Shown here piece by piece: positions 9,475 to 19,721 of a DNA stretch of 64,000 nt. The notes under the pieces were generated by a model that saw only the letters and a program-made list of their open reading frames with translations, did not search any database and had not been told where the DNA came from. A program made the position numbers and the translations under genes. Source of the stretch: Aromatoleum aromaticum EbN1 (GTDB lineage: Bacteria > Pseudomonadota > Gammaproteobacteria > Burkholderiales > Rhodocyclaceae); NCBI RefSeq assembly GCF_000025965.1, contig NC_006513.1:186001-250000 (forward strand), in the 5' to 3' direction. Numbering within the stretch: position 1 is the stretch's first letter; each line of letters opens with the position of its first letter.

Positions 9475-10356
9475 CTAAAGCGCCTGGCGTTGCAGCAATC
9501 GCAGCAGCTCATCGACCCCATGCACGGTCAAATGCGGCCCTCGTGTCGGGGGCAAGTGTGAGAACGAATCGGCATTGCCCAAGCCGGTATTGACCGCGAT
9601 GGCCAGCGAGCGGCCGCGGTGGGCCATCGGGACTTCCAGTTCGGGATCATCGCCAACGACCGCCATGTCCTTGAGCCGCACGCCGAGGCCGCGGCTTGCG
9701 GCCTTCAAGGCGTGAATCGAGGGTTTGCCCACGACCTGCACCCGGCAGCCGGTCAGATCCTTGAGCATCGCGGAGATGGCGCGGGATGTCCCGAGCGTCT
9801 TGCCGGCCGCGGTGGCAAAAAACAGCGCCTGCGAAGCGCTGTAGGCCTGGGCGCCGCCCCAGACTGCGTAGCAGGCCGCTTCCAGATTGTTCATCGTGAA
9901 TTCGCGATACCAGCCGATCATCACCGCATCGGCCTGGGGCTTGCCGACCGGGGCGACGACCTCGATGCCGGCCTTGCGCAGCGGCATCGCCAGCCCGTCG
10001 CCGCCGAGCACCAGCACGCGCTTGTAGCCGCGCTGGACGAACAGATCCACCGCGCTGCTCGCCGGCGTCATCATCGCTTCGTCGGGCAGCGCGAAGCCGA
10101 GCTTGCCCAGCATGGCTGCGTACTCCTCGGGCGGGCGCGTGGTCCCATTCGTGAAGATGGCAAACGGAATGCCGCGTTCGGTCAGCCAGTGAGTGATTTC
10201 CAGCGCGCCGGGCAGCGGCTTTAGGTCGTGGTTGCGCTCATTGCCGAGCAACAGTGTTCCGTCCATGTCGAAGACGAAACCGCGTGTCTGGCCGAGGCGG
10301 GTGAGTGCGGCTTCAGGGATGTTCTGTCCGGCAAAAGCGACGCTGTCGTCACGCAT
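9475..10356 (-). CDS. HAD-superfamily (NagD-like, class IIA) phosphatase
   Basis: 293 aa. HAD motif I FDMDGTLLLGN (near residue 28), motif II FTNGTT, the motif III Lys in VGKPSIHAL, and motif IV VVGDDPELEV are all present; the cap is of the C2 type. Members hydrolyse small phosphate esters such as p-nitrophenyl phosphate, sugar phosphates or pyridoxal phosphate. It overlaps the end of the carboxyltransferase gene by 8 bases, so it is translationally linked to the carboxylase. A phosphatase is not needed in the published pathway, and its job here is open. Confidence 0.82.
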   Translation of the reverse strand: MRDDSVAFAGQNIPEAALTRLGQTRGFVFDMDGTLLLGNERNHDLKPLPGALEITHWLTERGIPFAIFTNGTTRPPEEYAAMLGKLGFALPDEAMMTPASSAVDLFVQRGYKRVLVLGGDGLAMPLRKAGIEVVAPVGKPQADAVMIGWYREFTMNNLEAACYAVWGGAQAYSASQALFFATAAGKTLGTSRAISAMLKDLTGCRVQVVGKPSIHALKAASRGLGVRLKDMAVVGDDPELEVPMAHRGRSLAIAVNTGLGNADSFSHLPPTRGPHLTVHGVDELLRLLQRQAL

Positions 10357-11836
10357 GGGTGTTCTCCTTGCTGCTGTTGCCGTGCAGCTCGAGGCGGAAA
10401 TTGGGTTTGTCGATCACGACGTCGGAGACGTCGGGGCGTGTTTGCAGCTCGCGCATCAGCTTCATGATGGGCTGCACATCCGGGTTGTAGTGCCGGCGTG
10501 CAGGACCGGCCGCGATCATGGCCTCGACCTGTTCGGACGGCATGGTTGCACGGAGCAGGAACTCTTCGTCCGAGATGCCGGGCGGGAACTGCCGGCGCAT
10601 TTCCGCCAGCGTCGGCGGTGGCGGCTCGTTCATGAGTTCCTTGGCACGGGGGCGGGCGAGGATCCGGTCCTTCACTTGCGGATCGATGACGCCGGTGGGC
10701 CGGCCGAAATTGCCGAGAACGTAGCGGATCACCTGGTCCGAGACGTTGGCATAGCGTTCGCTACCGATCACGTTATAGAAGGCTTGCGAACCGAGCATCT
10801 GCGGAAAGGGCGTGACCATGATGGGATAGCCCAGCTCAGCCCGCACCCGGCTCAGCTCTTCCATGACCTCGTCAAAGCGATGTTCGAGCTTGAGTTCCGC
10901 AAGTTGCCGCCGCGTGGTCGAGATGTAGCCGCCTGCCGCCTGGTGGCGCAGGAAGGCGGCATCGAATTCCTGGGGCATGCCGACCGGCAGGTTCTCGGCG
11001 GCCGCGATGCGGGTGAAGTAGTCCGATACCCGGGCCAGCGCGCGGTCGTCGATGTCCACCGTGTGGCCCAGCTCGCGCAGGTTGGCGACGACGCGCTGCG
11101 CGTTCGGCAGCGCCGTGCCGGAGCTCAGCGCGCCGCAGCCGACCTGCAGGACGTCGATGCCCAGCTCGGCCGCAGTCATGTAGGTGATCGGGGCCAGTCC
11201 GATATTGCAGTGGGAATGCAGTTCAAGGGCCTTGCCGCCCAGTTGCGCACGGATCGCCGGGATCAGCGTGCGCGCCCGTTCAGGAGTCAGGATGCCGGCC
11301 GGATCCTTGATGTAGAGGCGGTCGATGTCGGGCGAGCGGACCAGTTGCGCGGCAAAGTTCGCATAGTAGGCGTCGTCGTGCACGACGCTGATGGTGTAGG
11401 TGAGGGCCGCGATGATCTCGCGTGCGCCGGCCTTGCGCATCATGCCCGCCGATTCGAGCATGGCCTGCGCATCGTTCATCGGGTCCATGACGATAAAGCG
11501 CGAAATGCCGTTGATGACGAGCCGGTCGTAAACAAGCTGCATGAATTCCGGGTGCTGGCTCTCCCAGGAGATGAAGCGCAGCCCGGTACCGATGAATTCC
11601 AGCGGCGTGTCGGGCATCGCCGCGTGGGTCAGGCGGATGCGCTCCCAGGGGTCTTCGCGGTGGGTCTTGACCGCCATCCCCATGTGTGTACTGGACGCAT
11701 AATTGATGGCGCGGAAACCGACCCGGTCGAGAACCGGCGCGATCGACAGGATCTGCGGCGTATTGAGCCCCGTCGCGCCCCACAGGCTTTGGTTGCCGTC
11801 ACGGATCGAGGTGTCGATGAGCTGGAGATGAGCCAT
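10349..11836 (-). CDS. carboxyltransferase subunit of the biotin-dependent 4-hydroxyacetophenone carboxylase (Xcc)
   Basis: 495 aa. It belongs to the pyruvate-carboxylase / oxaloacetate-decarboxylase alpha type: IDTSIRDGNQSLWG at the N-terminus, the metal-binding LELHSHCNIGL, and the LYIKDPAGILTP segment with the Lys that is carbamylated in the family. A C-terminal PYC_OADA-like domain follows. It would transfer CO2 from carboxybiotin to 4-hydroxyacetophenone, giving 4-hydroxybenzoylacetate. ATG 11836 follows the biotin carboxylase stop by one base, with AGGAAA upstream; an earlier start would lie inside that gene. Assignment to XccA, B or C is not attempted. Confidence 0.85.
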   Translation of the reverse strand: MAHLQLIDTSIRDGNQSLWGATGLNTPQILSIAPVLDRVGFRAINYASSTHMGMAVKTHREDPWERIRLTHAAMPDTPLEFIGTGLRFISWESQHPEFMQLVYDRLVINGISRFIVMDPMNDAQAMLESAGMMRKAGAREIIAALTYTISVVHDDAYYANFAAQLVRSPDIDRLYIKDPAGILTPERARTLIPAIRAQLGGKALELHSHCNIGLAPITYMTAAELGIDVLQVGCGALSSGTALPNAQRVVANLRELGHTVDIDDRALARVSDYFTRIAAAENLPVGMPQEFDAAFLRHQAAGGYISTTRRQLAELKLEHRFDEVMEELSRVRAELGYPIMVTPFPQMLGSQAFYNVIGSERYANVSDQVIRYVLGNFGRPTGVIDPQVKDRILARPRAKELMNEPPPPTLAEMRRQFPPGISDEEFLLRATMPSEQVEAMIAAGPARRHYNPDVQPIMKLMRELQTRPDVSDVVIDKPNFRLELHGNSSKENTHA

Positions 11837-11837
11837 G

Positions 11838-13216
<1,379 letters not shown>

Positions 13217-13220
<4 letters not shown>

Positions 13221-13708
13221 GTGCTCTCCGGCTCGATGCGCATCAACACTTCGTCGTGCTCGACGGTTGCCGCGTCCTTCGCGCAGATTTCCACGACTTT
13301 CCCGGCCGTTCCCGCGTATACCGAATTCATCAGCTTCATCGTTTCGACGATGCCGACCAGGGTGTCCGGCTCGACGTGGCTGCCTACTTCCACGAACGCG
13401 GGGGCGCCAGGCTTGGGCGTGCGATAAAAGGTGCCCAGCAGCGGCGTGCGGACAGAAACGAGGTGTTCCGTTTCTGCATGCCTGGATTGCTGCGGCGCAT
13501 GGGCTGCGCTGGCGGGCGGCGTTGCTGCCGTCGTGGCCGGTGACAGCAGGTTGGGGGCGGAAAGGATCTGCCCGTCCTGCGTCCACATGCCGTCGCTGCC
13601 GCGCCGCAACTGCAGCTTGAAGCGCAAGGTCTGCAGATTCAGTTCATTGAATGGGCCTGCGTCCAGCAGCTGCAGGATCTCGTTGACATCTTCGTTGGTC
13701 AGTTTCAT
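13217..13708 (-). CDS. biotin carboxyl carrier protein (Xcc)
   Basis: 163 aa. The C-terminal biotinyl domain carries VETMKLMNS, a variant of the usual EAMKM biotin-lysine motif. The N-terminal half (LTNEDVNEILQLLDAG...) resembles the AccB leader, and an Ala/Pro linker joins the two. It moves carboxybiotin between the carboxylase and transferase subunits. The start overlaps the UPF0261 stop (ATGA), and the end overlaps the biotin carboxylase start (ATGA). The upstream frame extension (to 14173) is antisense-like noise inside the UPF0261 gene. Confidence 0.9.
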
Positions 13709-14946
13709 TTGCTTGCAGCCTCGCTGCGATATTTCGAAAAAGCGACGGCCTGCTCGACCAGCGCATCGGCAAATTTCTCGTCGTTGATATGAAGCGGCAA
13801 CTCGACCACCGGCACGCCCGCGGGCATCACCGTTTTCAGGTGCGCGAGGAACACCGGCGGCAGCGACGGGTCGTGGAGGTGGCCGTCCGGGCTGTCGTGA
13901 TTGGAAAAACCCTGCAGCGGCACGAAGAAGCTGACCGGCCCCCGGGCAGTCCTGATCAGGCCTGCCAGGTGCTCGGCATCGTTGCGGAATTCTTGCGCTT
14001 CGGCGCGTACCGCAGTCAGTGCCGGGTTGTGCTCGTGATAACGCCTGCCGGGGAATCGCACCTTGGCTTCTGCCAGCGGCCCCGCCACGAGGAAGTCCAG
14101 GTTGCCGGGGGCGAAAATGGTCGGCACCCCTTTCTCCAACGCCGCCTTGCCGCGATCCGGTCCCGTCGCGCACAAGCCGCCATGAAGATATTCACTGACC
14201 TCGATCAGCGACATGTCGATGACGACCGCAACGTCGCGCTCGCGGATGATCTGCTCCATCGCCGCACCGCCAGTACCGAGGGTATGAAACACCATGACCT
14301 CGAACCCTTGCTGCTCGAGCGAACGGCGGACACGCGCGCTGCATTTCTCCGTGGTGCCGAGGGTTGAGACGGTGATCAGCGGCTTGTTTCCGCCGGCTTC
14401 CCCGGACTGGTAGTCGTGGGCCATTGCCGCCACTGCGAGCGCGCCACTGCGGAAGGCGTTGCGGGTGATCGAGTTCAGCCCCGAAATGTCGCAGACCGGA
14501 TTCACCATCATGATGTCCTTGGCGCCGACGAACGGGCCGGTCATACCCGAAGCCATGGTGGAAATCATGACCTTGGGCAGTCCGTAGGGAAAGGTCTGCA
14601 TGATCCGGGTGGCAAGTACCGTCCCCATCGAACCGCCCAGGCCGAGAATGCCGCTCAGGCCCACGTTGCGGTTCAATTCATCGGCGCACTTGAGTGCGCC
14701 CCTGATCATCACCTCCAAGCATAATCCTTCATGCCTGAGCGCACGGATCTCGGGCATCGTCATGCCCGCAGCGCCGGCAATCTTGTCAGGTCCGATCGCC
14801 ACGTCCCCGTCCAGCGTGCTGCGGATACTGGCGTCCAAGTGGTACACCTCGACTCCCGCATCTTCCAGGCACTGCCGTATGTATTGCGATTCCTCGTTCT
14901 TGGTGTCCCGTGTGGCCACTAGAAGCACCTTAGGTTTGTCGGCCAT
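13705..14946 (-). CDS. UPF0261 / Tm-1-like ATP-binding protein
   Basis: 413 aa. It matches the UPF0261 family (bacterial relatives of the plant Tm-1 N-terminal domain) in length and blocks: KVLLVATRDTKNEE, LGLGGSMGTVLATRIMQ, PYGLPKVMISTMASG, TLGTGGAAMEQI and FAPGNLDFLVAGP. The family binds ATP; the enzymatic role is generally unclear. Here it is locked between the CoA-ligase gene and the biotin carrier protein by an ATGA overlap, so it is made in step with the carboxylase. A help in carboxylation or substrate activation is inference. Confidence 0.85.
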   Translation of the reverse strand: MADKPKVLLVATRDTKNEESQYIRQCLEDAGVEVYHLDASIRSTLDGDVAIGPDKIAGAAGMTMPEIRALRHEGLCLEVMIRGALKCADELNRNVGLSGILGLGGSMGTVLATRIMQTFPYGLPKVMISTMASGMTGPFVGAKDIMMVNPVCDISGLNSITRNAFRSGALAVAAMAHDYQSGEAGGNKPLITVSTLGTTEKCSARVRRSLEQQGFEVMVFHTLGTGGAAMEQIIRERDVAVVIDMSLIEVSEYLHGGLCATGPDRGKAALEKGVPTIFAPGNLDFLVAGPLAEAKVRFPGRRYHEHNPALTAVRAEAQEFRNDAEHLAGLIRTARGPVSFFVPLQGFSNHDSPDGHLHDPSLPPVFLAHLKTVMPAGVPVVELPLHINDEKFADALVEQAVAFSKYRSEAASK

Positions 14947-14982
14947 GACTGTCTCCTGATTTTATAGTTGCCGTGCCGGCTC

Positions 14983-16977
14983 TCAGACCAGCGAATAGTC
15001 CTGCTGGGACTTCGCGTAGTGGATGAAAAAATCGAGCGCCTGGGGATTGGCCATGGTGTTGCGGTTGACCGCTTTTTCGACCGGCAGGCCCATCAGGATC
15101 TTGCGCACGGGCACTTCCATTTTCTTGCCCGTGAGCGTCGCCGGGATGCCAGGCACTGCGATGATCCGGTCCGGCACATGGCGTGGCGTGTATTCCTTGC
15201 GCAGGAGAGTGGTGATGCGCTTTTCCAGGTCCGGATCGAGCTCTACGCCTGCAGACAGTTTCACGAACAGCGGCATGAAAAACTGGTTGTGCGGCAGGTC
15301 GAGATTGACGATCAGCGCATCCTCGATTTCGTCGAGCGTCGCCAGTGCCCGGTAGATCTCCGCGGTGCCGATGCGCACCCCCTGGCGGTTCAGCGTTGCG
15401 TCCGAGCGACCGAGCACAAAGCATCCCCCGCGCGCATTGATGCGGAAGAAATCGCCGTGGCGCCAGACGCCCGGGAATTCCTCGAAATAGGCTTCGCGGT
15501 AGCGCACCTGTTCAGGGTCGTTCCAGAAGCAGACGGGCATCGACGGCAAGGGTTCGGTGATCACCAGTTCCCCGACTTCATCGATGACCGGTTCGCCCTG
15601 CTCGTTGAATGCCGCTGCGGCTACACCGAGCGACGGTGCCTGAATTTCACCGGCATAGACCGGCAGGGTCGGCACACCGCCCACGAAGCCGGTGCAGCAG
15701 TCGGTGCCGCCGCTGCCGGTGGCGATCCACAGGTCTTCCTTGACGTTCTGATAGAACCAGGCGGTGCACTCGGGAGACACCGGCGAGCCTGCCGGCATGA
15801 TCGCCCGCAGCTTCGACAGGTCGTACCGGGCGGCTGGCACGATGCCGGTCTTGTTCATAATGTCGACATAGGTCGGGCTGGCACCGAAAAAAGCGGCGCC
15901 ACAATCCTGGGCCATCTTCCACAGCACGTCCGGGGTCGGATAGGCCGGGTTGCCGTCATAGAGCACCGGGCATGCGCCCACCAGCAGCGAGCTGGCCACC
16001 GCGTTCCACATCATCCAGCCGGTGGTGGTGAAAAAGAAGGTGCGCTCGCCGGGGTGAATGTCCATGTGGAAGGCGAGCAGCTTGTGCATTTCGAGAAGGA
16101 TGCCGCCATGGCTGTGCACGATGGCCTTGGGCAGACCGGTCGTGCCGGACGAGAACAGAATCCACAGCGGATGGTCGAAGGGCAGCTGTTCGAATTGGAA
16201 TCCGTCCGCCGGGACGGGAGGGTGATCGAGCAAGGTTTCCCACGACCGGACCCGTTTGTCTGGGGGGGGCGGGTTGTGCGGCTCCAGATAGGGAAGATGT
16301 ATGACGTGTTCGATGCTGTCGAGCGCGCCGATGATTTCCCCAACCTCACCGCGGCGGTCGAACGCCTTGCCGCCGTAGCGGTAGCCGTCCACGCAAAACA
16401 GGACTTTGGGTGCGAGTTGGGCGACGCGGTCGAGAACGCCATGCGAGCCGAAATCCGGTGAGCAACTTGCCCAGACTGCGCCGATGCTCGTCGTCGCCAG
16501 CATGGCAATGATTGCCTGCGGGATATTGGGCAGGTAGGCAACAACCCTGTCGTTGGGCTTCACGCCCAGCCGCCGCAATTGCGTCGCGACGATGCGCACT
16601 TGGCCGGCCAGATCCTCCCAGTCCATGCCGGTCAGGGGGGTGTTCTCGCTCAGATACATGATGGCGTGGCTGCCGGCGCGTTCCTGGCGCATGACGTGCT
16701 GTGCGTAGTTGAGCTTCGCTCCGGGAAACCAGTGTGCGCCGGGCATTTTCCGGGAGCCGAGCACGCACGAGGGCGCTGCCGATGCTTCGATCGAAAAATA
16801 GTCCCAGAGCGCCCCCCAGAACGATTCCAGTTCAGTGACCGACCAGCGCCAGAGTTCACCGTAATTCGCAAATTTCAGCTTACGGGTGTCTTGCAGCCAG
16901 TTCATGAACGCAGTTACGTTCGCGTTCGTTACCCAGTCGGCGCTGGGGGTCCACAACAAATCCCCTTCCTTGATCAT
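14983..16977 (-). CDS. acsA: acyl-CoA synthetase (acetoacetyl-CoA synthetase type), probable 4-hydroxybenzoylacetyl-CoA ligase
   Basis: 664 aa, the length of acetoacetyl-CoA synthetases. The adenylate-forming signature is LFSSGTTGLPKAIVHSHGG (near residue 270). Other core blocks are GSGGTDCCTGFVGG, FVLGRSDATLNRQGVRIG and, near the C-terminus, PATLTGKKMEVPVRKIL with the catalytic Lys. It activates a beta-keto acid; in context, 4-hydroxybenzoylacetate. It is the first gene after the sigma-54 promoter at 17061-17076, so it heads the operon. Confidence 0.86.
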   Translation of the reverse strand: MIKEGDLLWTPSADWVTNANVTAFMNWLQDTRKLKFANYGELWRWSVTELESFWGALWDYFSIEASAAPSCVLGSRKMPGAHWFPGAKLNYAQHVMRQERAGSHAIMYLSENTPLTGMDWEDLAGQVRIVATQLRRLGVKPNDRVVAYLPNIPQAIIAMLATTSIGAVWASCSPDFGSHGVLDRVAQLAPKVLFCVDGYRYGGKAFDRRGEVGEIIGALDSIEHVIHLPYLEPHNPPPPDKRVRSWETLLDHPPVPADGFQFEQLPFDHPLWILFSSGTTGLPKAIVHSHGGILLEMHKLLAFHMDIHPGERTFFFTTTGWMMWNAVASSLLVGACPVLYDGNPAYPTPDVLWKMAQDCGAAFFGASPTYVDIMNKTGIVPAARYDLSKLRAIMPAGSPVSPECTAWFYQNVKEDLWIATGSGGTDCCTGFVGGVPTLPVYAGEIQAPSLGVAAAAFNEQGEPVIDEVGELVITEPLPSMPVCFWNDPEQVRYREAYFEEFPGVWRHGDFFRINARGGCFVLGRSDATLNRQGVRIGTAEIYRALATLDEIEDALIVNLDLPHNQFFMPLFVKLSAGVELDPDLEKRITTLLRKEYTPRHVPDRIIAVPGIPATLTGKKMEVPVRKILMGLPVEKAVNRNTMANPQALDFFIHYAKSQQDYSLV

Positions 16978-17060
16978 CGATGCATCCCGGGTCCGTTAGA
17001 CAAAATTGGTTTTTTCACTTGCTTTCATCGTTCGAGTCTGGATTGTTCTGTATTGTGCTG

Positions 17061-17076
17061 AGCAAGACGGATGCCA
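17061..17076 (-). promoter_or_regulatory. sigma-54 (-24/-12) promoter for the p-ethylphenol operon
   Basis: Read on the minus strand the site is TGGCATCCGTCTTGCT. GG and GC are separated by exactly 10 bases, with TGGCA and TTGC matching the RpoN consensus. It is 84 bases before the acsA start codon, leaving a 5' leader of roughly 70 bases. The divergent gene encodes a sigma-54 activator. Confidence 0.85.
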
Positions 17077-17152
17077 GTGCAGTGATACAAGTCGGATTGC
17101 GCAGTGCAGCATTTCCGGGTGAGGGACTTTTCGATAGACAATACTGTTAGAA

Positions 17153-17187
17153 GGATAAAAAATACTGCTTTGCAGCATTTTTTATCC
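17153..17187. promoter_or_regulatory. 16-bp inverted repeat, probable upstream activator site for the sigma-54 regulator
   Basis: The left arm GGATAAAAAATACTGC and the right arm GCAGCATTTTTTATCC differ at one position and flank TTT. The site lies 77-111 bases upstream of the -24 box, the usual place for an NtrC/XylR-type enhancer. The regulator gene starts 90 bases to the right, so autoregulation is also possible. It could also fold as a hairpin in a regulator-gene leader. Confidence 0.65.
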
Positions 17188-17197
17188 TTGAGCCGAG

Positions 17198-17214
17198 TTC
17201 ATGAAATCGTGAAA
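17198..17214. promoter_or_regulatory. 17-bp element shared by the two sigma-54 promoter regions (copy 1)
   Basis: TTCATGAAATCGTGAAA. A copy with 15 of 17 identical bases lies at 26876-26892. Each starts about 121-122 bases beyond its -24/-12 promoter. The element has internal TTCA...TGAA symmetry and is a candidate activator-binding site. Confidence 0.55.
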
Positions 17215-17276
17215 ATGGCGATGGGAAGGAGGCTGTTGACTTCATAAAAATAGAAGCAGGGTTCAGGAGACATTTC

Positions 17277-19097
17277 GTGATAAAGAACAAGGACAGGGCT
17301 GCGACCGGAGAGGGCGGCATACGATCCTCGGCGTCGCCACTTGGCGATTATGCAAGCTTGCGCTCCGATGCTCCGCCATCGTTGTCGGACATTTCGGCAT
17401 GTTTGTCATTTTCTCCCGATGACGGATATATCTGGCTCAATGACCAGCGCATGCTATTGCTGCATGGCAATGTATTCGGGGCGCTAAGGCGCGAGCTGAT
17501 CGACAGCTTGGGGGTGGAAAAAGCAAGAGGCCTGTTTACGCGCATAGGCTATATTGCCGGCGCGCGCGATGCCCGCATGGAGCAGGCTCGCTGGCCCGAT
17601 GCTGACCTGTCCGCGCTGTACAAGGCTCGCCTTCATTCTTTTGAAGGCATGGTGAAGGTCGAACCCGTAAGATTCAGCTTCGATCAGAAGAGCGGCCAAT
17701 TCGACGGTGAGTATTTATGGCATCACTCGATCGAGGCGGACGAGCACATTGCCGCGTATGGTCTTGGAACTTCAGCCACTTGCTGGATGCTAACCGGTTA
17801 TGCAATGGGGCACGGGAGCACCTTGCTCGGGCATCTCGTGATTGCGCGGGAGGTCAGCTGCCGGTCGATGGGTGATTCAGTATGTCGTCTGATTGCAAAA
17901 TCTGCTGAGCTGTGGGACGACATCACCGAGGACATGCGGCGTCTCAATGCCGAGGATTTTGTCGGCTCTCCGACGAGCCATACCGCTGTAATAGCGGCGG
18001 TGGCGGGTCGAGAACGTACAGACATTTTTACGCAGAACGCGCCGTACCATTCTGCAATGGTAGGCGCTTCTGCTGCTTTCAATGCAGCCTGCCATCAGCT
18101 CCAGCGTGTCGCCAAGACCGACGCTACTGTCTTGTTCACGGGAGAGTCCGGGGTAGGCAAGGAAATGTTTGCCCACATGCTCCATCGCATCGGCAAGCGT
18201 GCTGAAAATCCCTTTATCGCTGTTAATTGTGCAGCGATACCGGAGACGCTGATCGAATCCGAATTGTTCGGCGTCGAGCGTGGGGCCTACACCGGGGCCG
18301 TGGCTTCACGTCCCGGCCGATTTGAACGGGCAGACGGGGGGACCTTGTTCCTCGATGAAATCGGGACATTGAGCCCGATCGCACAAGGAAAGTTGCTCCG
18401 GGCACTGCAGGAAGGGGAAATCGAAAGAGTGGGTGGCAGCCGGTGCATCCGGGTCGATGTAAGAGTGGTCGCTGCAACCAATGTCGACTTGCGGCAGGCG
18501 GTACGGGATGGAAATTTTCGCGAGGATTTATTCTACAGGTTGAATGTGTACCCTATTCGACTTCCTCCACTTCGTGCTCGCAGGGACGATATCCCGCTGC
18601 TGATGAATTATTTTCTAAATTTTTATTGTGAAAAATATAATCGAAGAGTGGTCGGGTTTACGCCGGCAGTCATCAGGGCCTTTCTTTCTTATGAATTCCC
18701 TGGAAACATAAGGGAACTGCAGAACCTGGTCGAGCGCGGGGTGATATCTGCCGAAGAAGAGGGGACGATAGACTTGCCGCATCTGTTCACCAGTGGTGAA
18801 ACCCTGCCTCCGGACGTTTTGTCGGTAGCCATGGGAGCGGGAAAAGGAGTGCTCAAGAACGTGCAGGCCAAAACGGACGAAATTTCCGGTGCGTCATCCG
18901 ATTTGCTAAAGATGTTGTTGCGGACTCAAGAGGATGGGAAAACTGTATCCCTGGAGGGAATAGAAAGGGCCTTGGTCGAGAATGCCGTCGCCATTTCAAA
19001 TGGAAATTACTCCGCTGCGGCGAGGCTGCTTGGCATTACCCGATCGCAACTGGCGTACCGATGCGAAAAATACAAGCTCGCTGAAGGCGAGAGTTGA
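17277..19097 (+). CDS. etpR: sigma-54-dependent activator, XylR/DmpR type (EtpR-like)
   Basis: 606 aa. The N-terminal XylR-N effector domain is followed by a V4R segment (LLGHLVIAREVSCRSMGDSVCRLIAKS, shown in part), and then by the AAA+ domain. Walker A is GESGVGKE, the sigma-54 contact motif is GAYTGA, Walker B is GGTLFLDEIG, and the arginine-finger region is FREDLFYRLNVYP. A Fis-type helix-turn-helix (NYSAAARLLGITRSQLAYR) ends the protein. Sensors of this class bind phenolic compounds directly; EtpR in Aromatoleum responds to p-ethylphenol and 4-hydroxyacetophenone. The start is a GTG with AGGAG 8-9 bases upstream. Confidence 0.87.
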   Translation: MIKNKDRAATGEGGIRSSASPLGDYASLRSDAPPSLSDISACLSFSPDDGYIWLNDQRMLLLHGNVFGALRRELIDSLGVEKARGLFTRIGYIAGARDARMEQARWPDADLSALYKARLHSFEGMVKVEPVRFSFDQKSGQFDGEYLWHHSIEADEHIAAYGLGTSATCWMLTGYAMGHGSTLLGHLVIAREVSCRSMGDSVCRLIAKSAELWDDITEDMRRLNAEDFVGSPTSHTAVIAAVAGRERTDIFTQNAPYHSAMVGASAAFNAACHQLQRVAKTDATVLFTGESGVGKEMFAHMLHRIGKRAENPFIAVNCAAIPETLIESELFGVERGAYTGAVASRPGRFERADGGTLFLDEIGTLSPIAQGKLLRALQEGEIERVGGSRCIRVDVRVVAATNVDLRQAVRDGNFREDLFYRLNVYPIRLPPLRARRDDIPLLMNYFLNFYCEKYNRRVVGFTPAVIRAFLSYEFPGNIRELQNLVERGVISAEEEGTIDLPHLFTSGETLPPDVLSVAMGAGKGVLKNVQAKTDEISGASSDLLKMLLRTQEDGKTVSLEGIERALVENAVAISNGNYSAAARLLGITRSQLAYRCEKYKLAEGES

Positions 19098-19200
19098 CCG
19101 TCGGAGGACCGGATAGATCAGTGCCGGTGTTTCGACGCTTGGAGTGGGCCGTCTGCACTACGCTACGCCCACTTTTGCATTGCAGGACCGGGGGACCACG

Positions 19201-19219
19201 CCCTCTGTCCTGCAGAGGG
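19201..19219. terminator. small hairpin between convergent genes
   Basis: A 7-bp stem CCCTCTG/CAGAGGG with a 5-base loop lies between the convergent ends of the regulator and the universal stress protein gene. No T-run follows on either strand, so termination is only a guess. Confidence 0.3.
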
Positions 19220-19249
19220 TTCGCCTCCCTGCAGCGCCGTCCGCAGCAT

Positions 19250-19702
19250 TCAACTACCCGCCGCAGCCTTGGCGACAAAAACTGGAAGCGGCGAGTGGGT
19301 CAGCACTTTTTGGGTCTGCGATCCGAGCATCAAAGCCTTCAGTCCCCGACGGCCGTGCGATGCCATATAGATGAGATCGCAACCCTTTTCCCGTGCGACC
19401 TGAATAATCTGTACATATGCTTCTGAGCCGACGCGCACTACCGCTTCACAGACGAGCGCCGCGGCTTGACCGGCCTCCATGGCTTTCAACAAGATGTCCG
19501 CGGCTTCGCGTTTCATCTCGTTGTCAAACGTTTCGGGAGACAGCGTGCGCATCAGCGCACCCTCCTGCGTGGCGCCGTAATCCTCCGCCATCGTGAAGAA
19601 GGTTATTCGGGCGCCGAGGGCACAGGCGAATTCCAGTGCTTGCGCGAGCAGAGATCCAGCCAGTTCTGATCCATCGAGCGGGACGAGTATGTGACGGTAC
19701 AT
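19250..19702 (-). CDS. universal stress protein (UspA family)
   Basis: 150 aa. It starts MYRHILVPLDGSELA, the standard Usp strand-one pattern. The C-terminal ATP-loop signature is present as HGRRGLKALMLGSQTQKVL followed by SPLPVFVAK. The start at 19702 is chosen over the longer frame because AAGGGGAG lies just upstream. It is the last gene of the second (export-type) operon, 19 bases after the RND gene, and may link solvent stress to the pathway. Confidence 0.85.
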   Translation of the reverse strand: MYRHILVPLDGSELAGSLLAQALEFACALGARITFFTMAEDYGATQEGALMRTLSPETFDNEMKREAADILLKAMEAGQAAALVCEAVVRVGSEAYVQIIQVAREKGCDLIYMASHGRRGLKALMLGSQTQKVLTHSPLPVFVAKAAAGS

Positions 19703-19721
19703 TCCATTTCTCCCCTTGTTT

